A stretch of DNA of 64,000 bases from Cannabis sativa (taxonomy: Eukaryota; Streptophyta; Magnoliopsida; Rosales; Cannabaceae), in assembly GCF_029168945.1 (NCBI RefSeq), contig NC_083604.1:69580211-69644210 (forward strand), written 5' to 3'. Made by a program: the position numbers and the translations under genes. Positions within the stretch are counted from its first letter, which is position 1; each line of letters opens with the position of its first letter. This document shows positions 1 to 11,717 of this stretch, piece by piece. The notes below the pieces were generated by a model, which saw only the letters and a list, made by a program, of their open reading frames with translations, made no database searches and was not told the origin of the DNA.

Positions 1-1245
1 GAAAGAAAAAAAAATAATGTGTTTAAATTATTTATAGTTAAAAAAATAGATAATAAATATAAATTTTATTTATTATTAATAGTATCGTTAAAAATGTACG
101 TTAATATTTTAAAATTAAAATTACTTTAATATATTTTTTATATAGTGTAATACAAATATTTAAGTTATAATATGGTTATTTATTTATTTTTGAAATGCTA
201 AGTAAAAAAGTAGTAAAGGTGATTAAGGTAAGAATCGAACCTTGAACCTCAACTGTGCTGCATGTTTTTCATTTAATTTATTGAGTTAAATATTTATGTA
301 TTATATATTTTTATATGTATATATATTAATTTTAATTTTTTCGGAGCTTTCAAAATTATGGGACCTCGGCCCCGGCTGCCCTCACCCTCTGGTCGGCCCT
401 GCACTCAGTACAAATCAAAAACACTATAAACAAAATATTATAGATTAGATTGAATGATCATCACCTAATCTCACTTCCATACTAAACGAGATGGAATTCA
501 TTACATATATTTCACCTACAGTAGTTATACCTACAAAGTATATAGTACTCTTTCTAGACAAATAAACTTAGATACCCATTTTTTTTGTTTTTTTTTGGAT
601 CCTTAGATACCTATTTTGAACTACCCGATTATATATATAAAAATCTATCCTTGATCTATTTTGTGGCCCCTTATTCTTACATGTGGATAAGCAATTATTA
701 TATATATAAAAGATAATAATGGGGGACCATTTAGTAGACAAATTAAGTTAATTTTTTATTATTTAGTTATAATGAACTCTCCTTCACTATTTTTACCTAA
801 CTTCAGCTAAAAAAAATAATACATACGAAGTAAGCATATTAATTATCTCAAGTGCAACTCGGCGGCGAAAAGAGCCAAACGACTATTATTTGCCATCAAG
901 TAGTTGAAAAATCACGTAAAGGAGACAAATAGTCAGAGAATGATTTAATTTGAATGGAAAACGAAAATATGATATTTGGTCAAAACTACATTTATTAATT
1001 AGTTGAAAGATATTTATGCACGTGGCTGTGAAACAAAACAAGAAAAGTAATGATGGACAACATTTGGTTATATTAAAATCCCAATTTTCCCATGAAAGCA
1101 TCTACTTTGTGAAATTTTTCAATATTCTCAAATATTTGGAAAAGATGTTTTAATATACTTTTTATTTATTTCCATACTTAAAAATATTTTTTTAATCATA
1201 TAGTATATAGTATGAGAAATTTAAATTTATATACATATATTTGTA
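1..1245. other. AT-rich intergenic DNA, no gene seen
   Basis: No coding region is supported on either strand. The only distinctive part is a GC-richer patch at about 340-405 ending in GGTCGGCCCTG. Its reverse complement starts CAGGGCCGACC, which resembles the terminal inverted repeat of plant hAT-type MITEs. The matching end would lie outside the window, so this is a weak inference. Confidence 0.5.
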
Positions 1246-2866
1246 CTAGCAAAAAGCTACGTGCAATGCACGTATACTAAATTTTATGTTAATTTTTTTC
1301 TATGTTATTTGAAAGTTATACAATTAAAAATTAAAGAAAAAATATTATTAGTTATTAGGTGAGATTATTATTATGTGTATAGGAAGAAATCACAAATTAA
1401 TTAATCTTATAATCTTAACTTTAATCAAATAGAGTTCTAGATATATGAACAATAAATAATCACGTAAAAATAAAAAATAATTATTTGAATAAAGAATTCA
1501 ATATACACAGTTATATATATGAATCCCATTATTCAAAAATAATTATTCAATATATGAACAATAATTTGTCACGCTATATGTTTCCCAATAAAGAAATCCA
1601 CCTCCTCATAGTCAAAAATAAATAATACATGTAACATATATCTTTGTAATGGAGTACCTAAAAGAAACAACTTCAGTTACCATAATCGGAAAAGGTTTAA
1701 GTGAACTAATTAAATAATGACTAATTAAGAAGATCTAAATATTACAATATAAAAATAACATGTCTATATGAGTATGATTTTTTTGTTATATGAGCATGAT
1801 TGATCTAAGAGAAAATAGATAAACCTATAAACATATAAATGTACTTAATATTAATTTTGACAAAAAAATAATTCAATTATAAATAATTCTAAATATCAGC
1901 TTGACAATTTTAACACACTAATTACTCATTAAATAACCATAATGTATACATCATGATAATTTTATTTTATTTGATATCAAATGATAGAGATTATTGAGGT
2001 TTTCAACCATGTAAAATACACTATGATCAAAAAGTAATGCTCATGTACATTTCAAAGAAACCCTAATTTCCATGAATGTCCCTAATAAGATATAAATAAT
2101 AAAATTATAAATTAAAAAAAAAAAGTAGCAAAATTTCAGTTAATATAAGAAATAGAACAAATTGAAGATTTATACAATACTAGAATTTAAACTCTTCGAG
2201 ACCATTAGCGAAGGGGCAAAACTCGTTAGATCCCCTAGTAGATCACTACCTTAATGGTCTGAACACAAAAATTGTAGAAATCAAAATATGAATAAAATTA
2301 GCATCATCAACAAAAGAAAAATTAAAGGGAAAAGACTTAATAATTACGTGACAAATAATTATTAATTAAATTAAAAAATTAAGATTATAAGATTAATTCA
2401 AATTATTGTTCATATATTGATTCTAGAAAGAGTAAAATTAAGATTATAAGATTAATTGAATTAAACTTTCTGATATTAACAAAATTGTTGCTTTAATTTT
2501 TCATCACACTGGAAACATATTGTTTTAGCTCTATTAGACAACCATATTTTTTCTCCTAAAAAGTTATTTTTTTTATAATTGAAAGATGTGATGTTTGAGT
2601 AATTACATGTATCGTGTAATTGAAGATTTGATGTTGAGTCATTTTTTTGTTTTTATTTAATGATGTTTTTTTTTTTTTTTGAATTTAATGAGATTTATTT
2701 TATTTTTATTTTATTATATATAAATAAAAAGTAACCCATGAATTTCTCATAAACCATTTTATTTTTAATAATAAACCATTTTATTTTTAATATAAATAAG
2801 AAGTCACCCATGAATTTCTCATAAACCAAGAATTCGGTTATATAGGCACACTTTATATAGAATAGA
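1246..2866 (-). mobile_element. Non-autonomous Helitron (minus strand)
   Basis: On the minus strand the element begins with TC at 2866 (TCTATTCTATATAAAG), the start typical of plant Helitrons. It ends with CTAG at 1249-1246. Ten bases before that end is a short hairpin, TACGTGCATTGCACGTA. The flanks are A before TC and T after CTAG, as expected for insertion into an AT dinucleotide without target duplication. There is no Rep/helicase ORF, so it is non-autonomous (about 1.6 kb). A 26-bp segment near 2731 is repeated at 2803. Terminal signatures were found by eye; the internal sequence was not compared with known families. Confidence 0.7.
2731..2828. repeat. Short direct duplication inside the Helitron
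   Basis: A segment of about 26 bp (core CCCATGAATTTCTCATAAAC) occurs at 2731-2756 and again at 2803-2828, separated by partly duplicated AT-rich sequence. It lies close to the 5' end of the minus-strand Helitron. Confidence 0.7.
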
Positions 2867-3129
2867 TATTAAATTTTTAAACATAAATTTACTAAAATTA
2901 GAAAAATAGGTACACTTTCAATTCATACCAATTATGCCCTTTTCTCTCTTTTCTCTTTTAACTTCACCGTCTATACTCCCCATTACTGATGGTGGTCCGA
3001 TAAAAGTCCGATGGTGGTCCAATAAAAGTCCGATGTCCGATGGTGACCCAATGCTATCTATTTTTTTTTATATTTTTGTACATAAAAAAAGGAGTACCAG
3101 GCAACCATCAGACCACCATCGGACCCTGA

Positions 3130-3455
3130 CTGGGTTTAGGTCTAAGTTTGGGTCGGAATCTGAGTCTAGGTCTGGGTTAAGGTCCTGGGTTCGGGTCTGG
3201 GTCTCGGTCCAAGTCTAGGTTCAGGTCTCGGTCCGGGTCGGGGTCCAAGTCCCAGTTCGAGTTTGGGTCCTAGTCCTAGGTCCCGGGTTCTGGGTCTGGG
3301 TCTAGGTCGGGTCTGGGTCCAGGGTCCCAGGTCCCGGGTTCGGGTCAGGGTCCGGGTCCAGGTCGCGAGTCAGGGTCCGGGTCTCGGGTCCCGGTCCGAG
3401 TCAGGGTCCAGGTCCGGGTCCAAGTCTCAAGGGATCCGAGTTTGGGGTCTGAGTC
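3130..3455 (+). repeat. G-rich GGGTC-type simple/minisatellite repeat
   Basis: About 325 bp is built from degenerate 5-7 base units around GGGTC, such as GGGTCT, GGGTCC and GGTCCGGGTC. G-runs of three are frequent on the plus strand. Open reading frames across it (2934-3484) have a serine/arginine/valine-rich low-complexity translation that follows the repeat and are not credible proteins. Just upstream (2985-3125) are several copies of GGTCCGATGGT-like words in both orientations. The sequence contrasts sharply with the AT-rich surroundings. Confidence 0.8.
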
Positions 3456-4740
3456 TTGAATTAAGTTTTTTAAAAATAAATTGAAATCGAGTCAGATCAG
3501 ATCCGATCCAGAAAAAAAAAAATTAGGCGGAGCAGAGCAGATCTGATCTAAGATCCAATAAGTATCCGAATGTTTTGGATCAGAGGTGATCCATCGAATC
3601 GAAGCTCCAACCCGCTCCAACTATAAATGGATCTTTTTGACATGCCTACCAAGGTCGGCCCTAGATGTAAATAGTTTTTTTAATGGGATAAGTTAAAAAA
3701 TATCTCCTTTTTATATCTATTAATAAAAAAAATACCCTCATATTATTTTTTTTATTAAAATATACTCATTTTTTTTGAATAAGTTATCCAATATACTCTC
3801 ACTCTCTACTTAAGTCTAACATATAATTTACATTCACCTAAGAGATCTAATAGGAGATCATCTATAAAAGTGAGTATATCTTTAAAATTATAAAAATAAA
3901 ATTAAAAATTAAAACAAATAAAATAAAATAGATAATTCATATAATTTCCTCTAGTAAAGATGGCCATAAATTTAAGTTTCTAGTTATCACTTGATTAGTT
4001 TTGAACCTAAAACTTGCTTTAGTTACACTTCACGTTTTAGGAACGCACATACAAATTTGAGTTGAGACAAATATTTCCGTCGAAATATAATGATAACACC
4101 TATCAGTGAATATAAATATATTCCTATCCCTATATCAATCTCTAGTGTCTAACCTAATCAAAGGCACTCATTTATTTGGGAATAAATTTCAAACTTTCGA
4201 GTGTGCTATCATCATATGCATACATAATAATTATGTAAGACTACTTAATAATTAAGGACTACTCATCATTGAATAATAAGCATTTCATGAAGTGTGGTCA
4301 AATCTAACAAATAGTACAAAACAATACAAAGATTATTGTGATATAGGAAATAGTTATTGATAATCTATTATATATATCAACCTTCACATGTTTAAAATAA
4401 AATATACATATAAACTACACCAAATTCATATAAACCTACACATGTTTATATGCATAGCAAGTGCCCATCTTCGTTACAATAATCTAGTACTATGAGTGTT
4501 TAATTTATTTTATTTGTTTTATGAAGAAAATCCCAAAACTCTACCCTATAGAGCAATAACTTAAAAAAAATGAAGAAGAAGAGATATCATTAAATATTCT
4601 TGATGCCATGATTAAATTTTGAATACAATTCAAATAATTTGGCCACCAAATTTTACTAGTTGCCATAGATAAAGAATTGCTATAAAAATAGTTGCTGCAG
4701 AAAATAAAAAGAACGAAGTTATTGAATTAGAATCTGGGTT
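3456..4740. other. Intergenic DNA with a GATCCGATCC-like patch
   Basis: No gene seen. A patch at about 3490-3630 has repeated GATCYGATC words similar to those of the MITE at 41.97-43.16 kb, and TCGGCCCTA follows at about 3655. This may be a worn relative of that family. The remainder is AT-rich with no recognisable structure. Confidence 0.4.
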
Positions 4741-5470
4741 GAGTCGCGGACTAGGTCGCTCTCTTTAAGATGTTCGTGGCACTGCCCAGATTTATGCAAG
4801 CAAACTATCAACTTCGTCGTCTACAAGATAAAACAGCCCAGTCGAACACACTGTATCGAAACTCTATTGCACGATAGAATACTATCGAAATACTACACCC
4901 AAAAACCGACTACTGCTCGAAATATATGTATGTAATATAATTGTATGTATATATCGTATATGTTTTTCAGAGTGAAAAAGAGAGATGTGTTTCTCCCGTT
5001 GGTTCAGATGCATTATAGAAACAATGTATTGAAGGTTGTAACGGGAAGAAAGATGTTACTTGAAGGGAACGTTAGAACATGGGATCGTTGGAACGATGCT
5101 AAAAATTAGGAAGTCTATAATAATTTAATAAACAAAATTTTCTCCAAAAAATAAGGTGACACCACACCTGCCAGCTCGGTCAGACGGCGGCGACAGCGCG
5201 CGTGTGGTGGTCCGGTGTGTGAGTCCTCACCCATGCGCGCAAAAATTGGGTACCCCTTAGGACCCATACCCATATCTCAAACTTGCACTATTTATACTTC
5301 TAATGAAGTGTTTCTATCCCATGTGGGACTCCCTGTACTCACAGACTTCATTTTTATTTTTTTTGTAAGATTTCACAAAGTTCCAACAAGAATTCTTAGC
5401 AAGATTGTGGGTAACAATATCAACTGTCATATATAGAACAATGAGAAAGACTAACATTATTAAAGAGAAC
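4741..5470. other. GC-richer unrecognised segment
   Basis: This stretch is less AT-rich than its flanks and contains a GCGCGCGTGTGG patch near 5195, but no frame is open for long and no domain was recognised. The phrase CCCATGTGGGACTCCC near 5320 resembles sequence common near plant LTR ends, but no paired repeat was found. It could be a worn solo LTR or other repeat; this is unsupported beyond composition. Confidence 0.3.
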
Positions 5471-5831
5471 CAAATTACAATAAATGTCTCGAAGAACTAA
5501 GCTTAATGACGAGTCCAAATGAACATATTATTGTTGATCTTATTAACCACATTAAGACAGTCTCAAACTGAATATTTTCCAAACCAAGCAGATGACATTG
5601 AAATGTCGAGTAAAGAAGAGAAAGTGCTTCAACAACTTCATCCTGAAAATATCCAATCATGTGCTAAATAGTTGAGGCAAAAGCAATCCCATAATAATCA
5701 CGGATAATTCACATACCACAAAAACCCTCACCACATCTAATGCCACATCAATATTGCTCTTGAAAAAACCCACCAAAATGGATACCCAGCGAGGCACAAC
5801 AAGAGAAAAGGAAAAATACACGGGCTACCGC

Positions 5832-6115
5832 GCTACAAGAAATGTTACTTTTTCTAGCGTAGTTTTCTATTGCACTAGAAAAAGTCACTTTTACCAGCGT
5901 ATCTTGCGAACTGTACGCTGGTAAAAATTCAAAGTTTTACCAACGCAACTCATATTTACGTTGGCATAGCAAGCCGTGTAAACATCTTCCCCTTAATATT
6001 TTTTACCAGCGGAAAAGTGCACTGGTAAAAATGACTTTCGCTAGCACAAATGTGTAATGCACTGGCAAAAGTTACTTTTACCAGCGCTTCTCGCGAACTG
6101 TGCTGGCAAAAGATC
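5832..6115. mobile_element. CACTA-like terminal region with subterminal repeats
   Basis: The segment opens with CGCTACAAGAAATGTTAC, one base off the CACTACAAGAAA start of many plant CACTA (En/Spm) elements. It is followed by about nine copies of a 10-12 base word (TTTTACCAGCG or its complement CGCTGGTAAAA) in alternating orientation, the arrangement expected of CACTA subterminal transposase-binding repeats. No opposite end and no transposase ORF were found, so this is a fragment or an internally deleted element. Confidence 0.5.
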
Positions 6116-8282
6116 ATAATTTTACATAAATAAATATTAATATTTTTTTGGATTTTTTTTAATTTTATAATCTCCTATAATTATTTTTTTTATATAGAAA
6201 TTTTTAGTATTGTATAAGACTATTTTAATATAAAAACTAAAATTATTCAATTTAATCTTAGATTATAATTTTATATAATTAAATTTTAATATTATTTTGG
6301 ATTTTTTTTTTTAATTTTATACTCTTTTACAATTATTATTTTTTTGATGTAAAATTTTTTAGTATCGTATAAAATTATTTTGATATAAAAACTAAAATTA
6401 TTTAATTTTTTTAATCTTATAAAATTATTTTTAATTATTTTTTAATCGTTTATAATTATTTAGTATCATAGGAATAATTAATATTTTAATTTTTATCCTA
6501 AAAAAAAGCATTCCAATTTTCTTTATAATATTAATAACTTATTTTTCATTATCATTTATGATTATAATTTTTTTTAAATAAAATGAATGCCATACCTATG
6601 AAGAAGGACTTATCAGAAGTTGCAAAGTCGTTCCTGAAAGTTTTTATTTTTATTTTTCCTTTCAAAGTATCATTTGTTTTAGAAGAAGTGGGATCTCTTT
6701 GTTTCTCATCGTTTCGTTAGATCTCTTCTAAATTGCTGTTGGAAATGGCCTAGGTTGACAAACTGTCAACCTGGGTGTTGGGCCCAATGTTTAGGTCAAC
6801 CTAGGCGTTGGGTCCCAATTTCAGCCTCCAAGTCAATCTGTTTCTTTCTCGAAAGTATTTGATCCCCCGATTTGGATGGAGATGAATAAAATGCTTAGGA
6901 TAATTCTTTAATATTGTGATTGGAAGCACCCCAGGTTGACAATATGTCAACCTAAGTGTGCTCAGGCCCCCTGGTGCCTCAGGTGCTAAAAAGGGAAAGT
7001 GTTCTGTTTCTGATTTCGGTGCCTCAAATATGTTTGTGACATCTCTTATTCTTTATATCATTTATGCACCCTATAAATTATATCATTTATACACCCTATA
7101 AATGATCGAAATAAGTCCCCAACAACTATATTTCTATTGATACATTTAATCACATTCAAATAAAATTAATAACTCAATTTATTTTTAAGAATGGTAATAT
7201 GGAGAGGAGTTACAAAGTTTGTTATTTTTATCTTTCAAGAATTTGCAACTCTGATTTGTGCTCAAACTATGTAACCTCATATTGTATGTTACTATTTAAC
7301 AAAATCACTATTTTGTCACACTTAATTATTTAATCTAAACATTACATTATATAAATAATATAACATTCCCCCATTAAATTTAATAATATCTCATTTATAA
7401 CAAATAATTTTGTAACATAAAATTTTATTTAATCAACCAAATATAATATTATAAAGTAATATAATATAGATAAAGTTAATTGTATAAGGCGATGATAAGG
7501 CAACCTAAAAATATTTGAAATACTTCTATCTATTTTTTTCTTAATTTTTGTATTTTTCTAATTCTTTTATTCTACTTTAAATTTTCTTTTTAATTCTCTC
7601 ATTTTTCTATTTTTTATTTTATTTTATTAGAGATCATTAATTAATTAATTAATTTTCTACTTTATTTGATTAGAGCTCATTGGTTTTGTCAAAAAAATAA
7701 AGATCATTAATTAATTAAAAATTAAAACAAGAAAAATTGTATAACTGTTTATAATAACTAATAATTCACTTTTTTTATATAAAAAAATTAGGCAACTTCT
7801 TCATTCGACTATTGTTAAATATTTATTTCAATGTAGAGATGTTTTCTTAATTATATTAATTATATTTTATATTTTTTGAAGTTACAAAATATTTTAAATT
7901 TTAAATGATAATAAATTTTAAAATATCTATTTTGTTGAGAATATTTAAAATTAGCTACAAAATTGTTCCTAGTATAAGTATTACAAAAATAAAATGGATC
8001 ATTTATAGATGTATATAAATTACTTAAATATTTTTAATTGATATTTATTATAATATTCAAATTATATATATAGATATTTTTAATAAATATCTATTAAATC
8101 TAGTTAATTCGAATAATTTTCGTTATGCCTTAAGTTAATTTACAAAAACTAACCCATATAACAAATCAAATAAACCATTTATTTATTTGATTGAATGTGA
8201 CAAAATAAATTAGGTAAAAGTTATATTTTAGATATTCAAAAAAAAAGTTGTACTTTAGCTAATTAAAAAAAAAAAGTTCAAA
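6116..8282. other. AT-rich intergenic DNA
   Basis: No gene is supported. The one notable structure is a pair of hairpins at 6752-6772 and 6933-6953, annotated separately. Otherwise it consists of A/T homopolymer and AT-rich sequence with no terminal repeats that could be paired. Confidence 0.5.
6752..6953. repeat. Two AGGTTGACA/TGTCAACCT hairpins
   Basis: AGGTTGACA, a 3-base spacer and TGTCAACCT form a perfect 9-bp stem at 6752-6772 and again at 6933-6953. A further half-site lies at about 6792 (GGTCAACCTAGG). TTGAC is the W-box core bound by plant WRKY factors, so each hairpin holds two W-box cores head to head. No adjacent gene exists to make regulation likely. Confidence 0.6.
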
Positions 8283-8465
8283 GTGATTGTCATCACTGTA
8301 ATTTATTTGTAATCGCTATTATTATTTAAAAGTGTTTCTATCATTATATCTCATTTGTAGTTATTATTATATTTAAAGTCGTTATTATTACTGTATCTTA
8401 CTTATAGTCACTGTTAAAATTTATTATCGTCTATATATATTATATCTCACTTATAATTTACACTA
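8283..8465. repeat. Degenerate tandem repeat, about 47-bp period
   Basis: Around four imperfect copies of a unit containing TATCTCACTTATAGTC and ATTATTATTTAAA follow one another, with a spacing of about 45-50 bp. The array ends about 80 bp before the Helitron start at 8543. Confidence 0.5.
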
Positions 8466-8542
8466 TCAAATATTATCAAATCAATATAAGAATAAATAAA
8501 TTAATAAAATTATTTGAATCAATTTTTTATTGTATATAAATA

Positions 8543-9366
8543 TCTTTATATATTAAAAGTGTATATCTAACGGCATTTCTTGGTTTAACATTCTTGGTTT
8601 AACAGAATATACTTAAAAATAAAAGAATATTCTGTTAAATTTAACGATTAGGTTTGATCTCCCGTTAAAAAATAAACTCAATAATTAAACCAAAAAATTA
8701 AACAATCTTTTAAATAAACAATCTTTTAAATATTAATAATCTCTTTTTAAATTAAAAAAAATCATCTTAGCCACATATCTCTCTAACAAACCTATCTTGG
8801 GAGAATATTAATAATTTTTTTATTTATTTTTTAAAAAAGAAAAATATAGATAAAATATCTAGAAAAGATAATATAAAAGAAGATTGATTGTGTTGGCTTA
8901 GAGATTTTTGGGCTTGGGCTTAAAAAAATAATTAAAAAAAAAAGATGAAATGGACTGTAATTAGTATTTACCTTATATGTTTGTGCTTATTTTTAGTTTT
9001 ATTTTTAATTTTACCACCAAGAGGAGAAGGTTGAAAAATATTAGAATATGAAAATATTATTGGTGCTTATTAGTAATTTGCAAAGAATGTGAAAGTCTAT
9101 AAATATATAGTTGTGTAGCTATTATTAGATATGAAATGAGATAATAGAATTTTTTTCAATTAGAAGATTAATGTACATTTTACTATTAATAACATACATT
9201 ATTATAACACAACTATGTTTTACTTACTAAATATACTAACACATATTTTATTTTTATAAAACAAATTGTTCAAATAATTATACTATTTTAATTATTAATT
9301 AAAATAAAAAACTAAAATATTAAATAAAACTAACACTACGTGACTTGACACGTAACAATCACCTAG
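8543..9366 (+). mobile_element. Non-autonomous Helitron (plus strand)
   Basis: The left end reads TCTTTATATATTAAAAGTG, the classic plant Helitron 5' start, preceded by A. The right end has an imperfect hairpin (CTACGTGACTTGACACGTAA) about six bases before a terminal CTAG at 9363-9366, followed by T. Length is 824 bp with no long ORF, so replication would depend on a Rep/helicase supplied elsewhere. The interior carries inverted copies of TTAACAGAATAT-like sequence. Confidence 0.7.
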
Positions 9367-9514
9367 TTATAATAAATAAGACTTTTCATGTAAACTATTA
9401 TTGTCCTTTATTCTTTATTAAATAAAAAGAATATATAAAACTCATTATTATTGTTTATTTATTTAAACATATATATATTATTCATCTTAAAAAATGATTA
9501 TTTATACCACATAC

Positions 9515-9790
9515 TGAAATTTTCAATTTTTTTACCGTGGTGCAGATTTTTTTTCAAAAATCTTGTGTTTTTTTTCAAAAATTTTGTGTAAATTTTATAC
9601 TGTGTACTGTGTTAAGTTTTCACTGTTGCCTACAGTTGCTTTTTAATTGTTTCACTGTTGGTTTTAGTTGTTATGTTTTGTGTTTCAATGTTGTTTTATA
9701 AAAATACAGTACTTTTGAAGAAAAAAAATCGTATAGTAGTATTTTTGTTAAAATTAATTAAAATTCTAATATTTTTGTAAGTTTAAAAAA
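9515..9790 (-). repeat. Dispersed repeat, ACTGTTGTTTTA-rich family, copy 1
   Basis: The segment, read on the minus strand, contains stretches like TTTTATAAAAC, ACAACAGTGAAAC and AACACAGTACACAGTAT in the same order as segments at 22575-22835 and 24581-24873. The third copy has recognisable terminal repeats, which suggests a MITE family; this copy has lost clear ends. Confidence 0.5.
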
Positions 9791-9995
9791 AAAAAAACAT
9801 ATATATCATTTATGAATGTTCTGTAGTCAAAAGTACAAAGTAGAAGAAAAAAAGTTAGTAAATTTTAAATGGATCAACGAATTTTGATATCCCATCTGGG
9901 TATATATTTCAATTTTTTTAATGGCCTACTCTTTCCCTGGGATTGCAATTAATTAACATAAATTAATGATCTAGAACGTTAGTTAAGTAAAATAA

Positions 9996-10011
9996 AAAGA
10001 TCTTCTAGAAC
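9996..10011. repeat. Target-site duplication of LINE, left copy
   Basis: AAAGATCTTCTAGAAC at 9996-10011 is repeated exactly at 13427-13442, flanking the LINE. Both copies are followed by TTT, so the duplication may be 16-19 bp. On the minus strand this copy directly follows the poly(A) tail, as expected after target-primed reverse transcription. Confidence 0.9.
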
Positions 10012-10061
10012 TTTTTTTTTTTTTTTTTGAGAAAAAGCGTTTAAATTATAAAATCAAATAG

Positions 10062-10740
10062 TTAGACCTCGCGGTCGTTACACAATATATTGTTAGGTAC
10101 AACCGAAACAGGGATAGACCCAAACACCTGATGAGCAAACGCCCATCGAGCCACATTGTGAGCGGCAAAGTTACAAGATCTACTAATACAAGCAAAGTTA
10201 CAACTAATAAAATAAGGAGAAGACTTAGTACAAAAAGAGATGTAGTTTTCAAGCGCCCAACGAGAGTCCTTCCCATTGATAGCATTGATAACCACACTCG
10301 AGTCATTCTCCACAATCACAAATTTAGAACCAATATCTAAGGCTACCGAGACAGCCAAGCAACACGCCGCAGCTTCTCCACAGAGGACATCCGAGAAGTC
10401 TTCCCGAGCCGTCTGAATTCTAATGACTCTGCCAAAATGATCCCTTGCAACAACAGCAATGCACATACTACTAAATCCCACCTTGACGTCACAATTTAGC
10501 TTAATCCAATCCTGAGGAGGAGGGGACCAAGCTTCCTTTAGGTCTGGAGTGGGAGTAGGAAGCAAAGAATCATGGATATCTACATAAGAAGTACAAATAT
10601 TATCAATACATTTTTTTAGATCAGGAGAACAGTTATTATGGACCTTCTCATTGCGCACCCTCCAAATAGTATCAACAACAATCGAGGCATACAAAAACAC
10701 ATCATCAACTCGAACCCCTCTTTTGTTTAGGTCCCAGAGA
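10062..10740 (-). pseudogene. LINE RNase H domain (RVT_3 type)
   Basis: The frame starting near 10700 encodes about 210 residues ending in stop. It begins with a spacer region (around YASIVVDTIWRVRNEKVHNN) that in plant LINE ORF2 links zf-RVT to RNase H. It continues with a WSPPPQDWIKLNCDV start and motifs around GEAAACCLAVSVA and VENDSSVVINAI, which fit the RNase H carboxylate positions E and D. A TAG stop near 10755 separates this frame from the upstream zf-RVT frame, so the original ORF2 is interrupted. It would remove RNA from the RNA:DNA hybrid during retrotransposition; as it stands it cannot be made as part of ORF2. Confidence 0.85.
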
Positions 10741-10754
10741 AACTTGACCCAATC

Positions 10755-11712
10755 CTAAACTCGGATACCAGTGCCACACACTGGAAAGATACCCCAAGGA
10801 GAGGAGCGCCAAAAATGAAACGCCACATCACAGGACAGGAAAAGATGTTCAAAGGATTCCTCCCCCACTCCACATAAGGGACAACTAGTGTCCTCTATAT
10901 GGAATCTTTTTCCAATCACAGCTCTAATCGGGAGGGCACCAGAAAGGATACACCACCACAAAACTTTGTGACGTTCCAAAATTTTACTATTCCATAACTT
11001 GTTCCAGAGTTTCGGAGCGACCTCGCAGTGAGGAGCTCTTTCCAAAGCCTGAACCAGATAAGCAGATTTAGACGAGAAGCGACCGGAACTTTCTAGCGTC
11101 CAAACCCATCTATCCGATCCAGTTCCGGAAGGGTGGCCTCCTTTAAGAATGTCGGAGACGGTTTCATTATCGAAGAGGCGACGCAACTTTAGGACATCCC
11201 ATTGCCCATTGTCTAACAATAAGTCGGCCACAAGATTGATGTTGGGAGAAAGACCCCCAATCGGTTTGGGGCAGAATCCTTTACGATGCGGAATCCAGGG
11301 ATCCCCCCAGATCTTAGTATTTTGACCAGTGGTAACCAACTTGCAAGCACCTTTTCTCAAGATGGAATTAGCCTTAACAACGCTTTTCCAGAACCAAGAA
11401 TCAGAATCTTTATACCTGCAGCTAAGAAGGTCATTCCCTTTTAGGTATTTGGCTCTTAAGACTCTGCAACACAAAGATTGGCATCCATTGAGGATATTCC
11501 ATCCCCATTTGGCCAGAAAGGCCTGGTTCATTTCTTTGGTTTTTCGGAAACCTAAGCCACCAAGCGATTTCGGAAGACACAGTTTATCCCAAGCCTTGAG
11601 ATGAATCCCATAATTTCCTTTCTCGAACCCCCACCAAAAATCTCTGACCATACCATCAATCTTGTTAACCATGCGAGCAGAGAGTTTTGTTGTTTGCATA
11701 GCATACATAGGC
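10755..11712 (-). pseudogene. LINE ORF2 segment with zf-RVT domain
   Basis: About 320 codons are open on the minus strand, beginning right at the Cassandra insertion. They carry the characteristic plant LINE sequence after the RT domain (DFWWGFEKGNYGIHLKAWDK, then LGFRKTKEMNQAFLAKWGWN) and the zf-RVT zinc-binding region near the end (CPLCGVGEESFEHLFLSC). The track frame continues past the insertion point only because the Cassandra LTR happens to be open; the true LINE sequence stops at about 11712. A stop at the 3' end breaks it from the RNase H frame. Confidence 0.85.
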
Positions 11713-11717
11713 ATAGC

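Noticed and set aside
2934..3484. Two plus-strand ORFs (94 and 73 aa) as genes
   Set aside because: Their second halves are the translation of the GGGTC simple repeat and contain no domain; they have no plausible exon structure.
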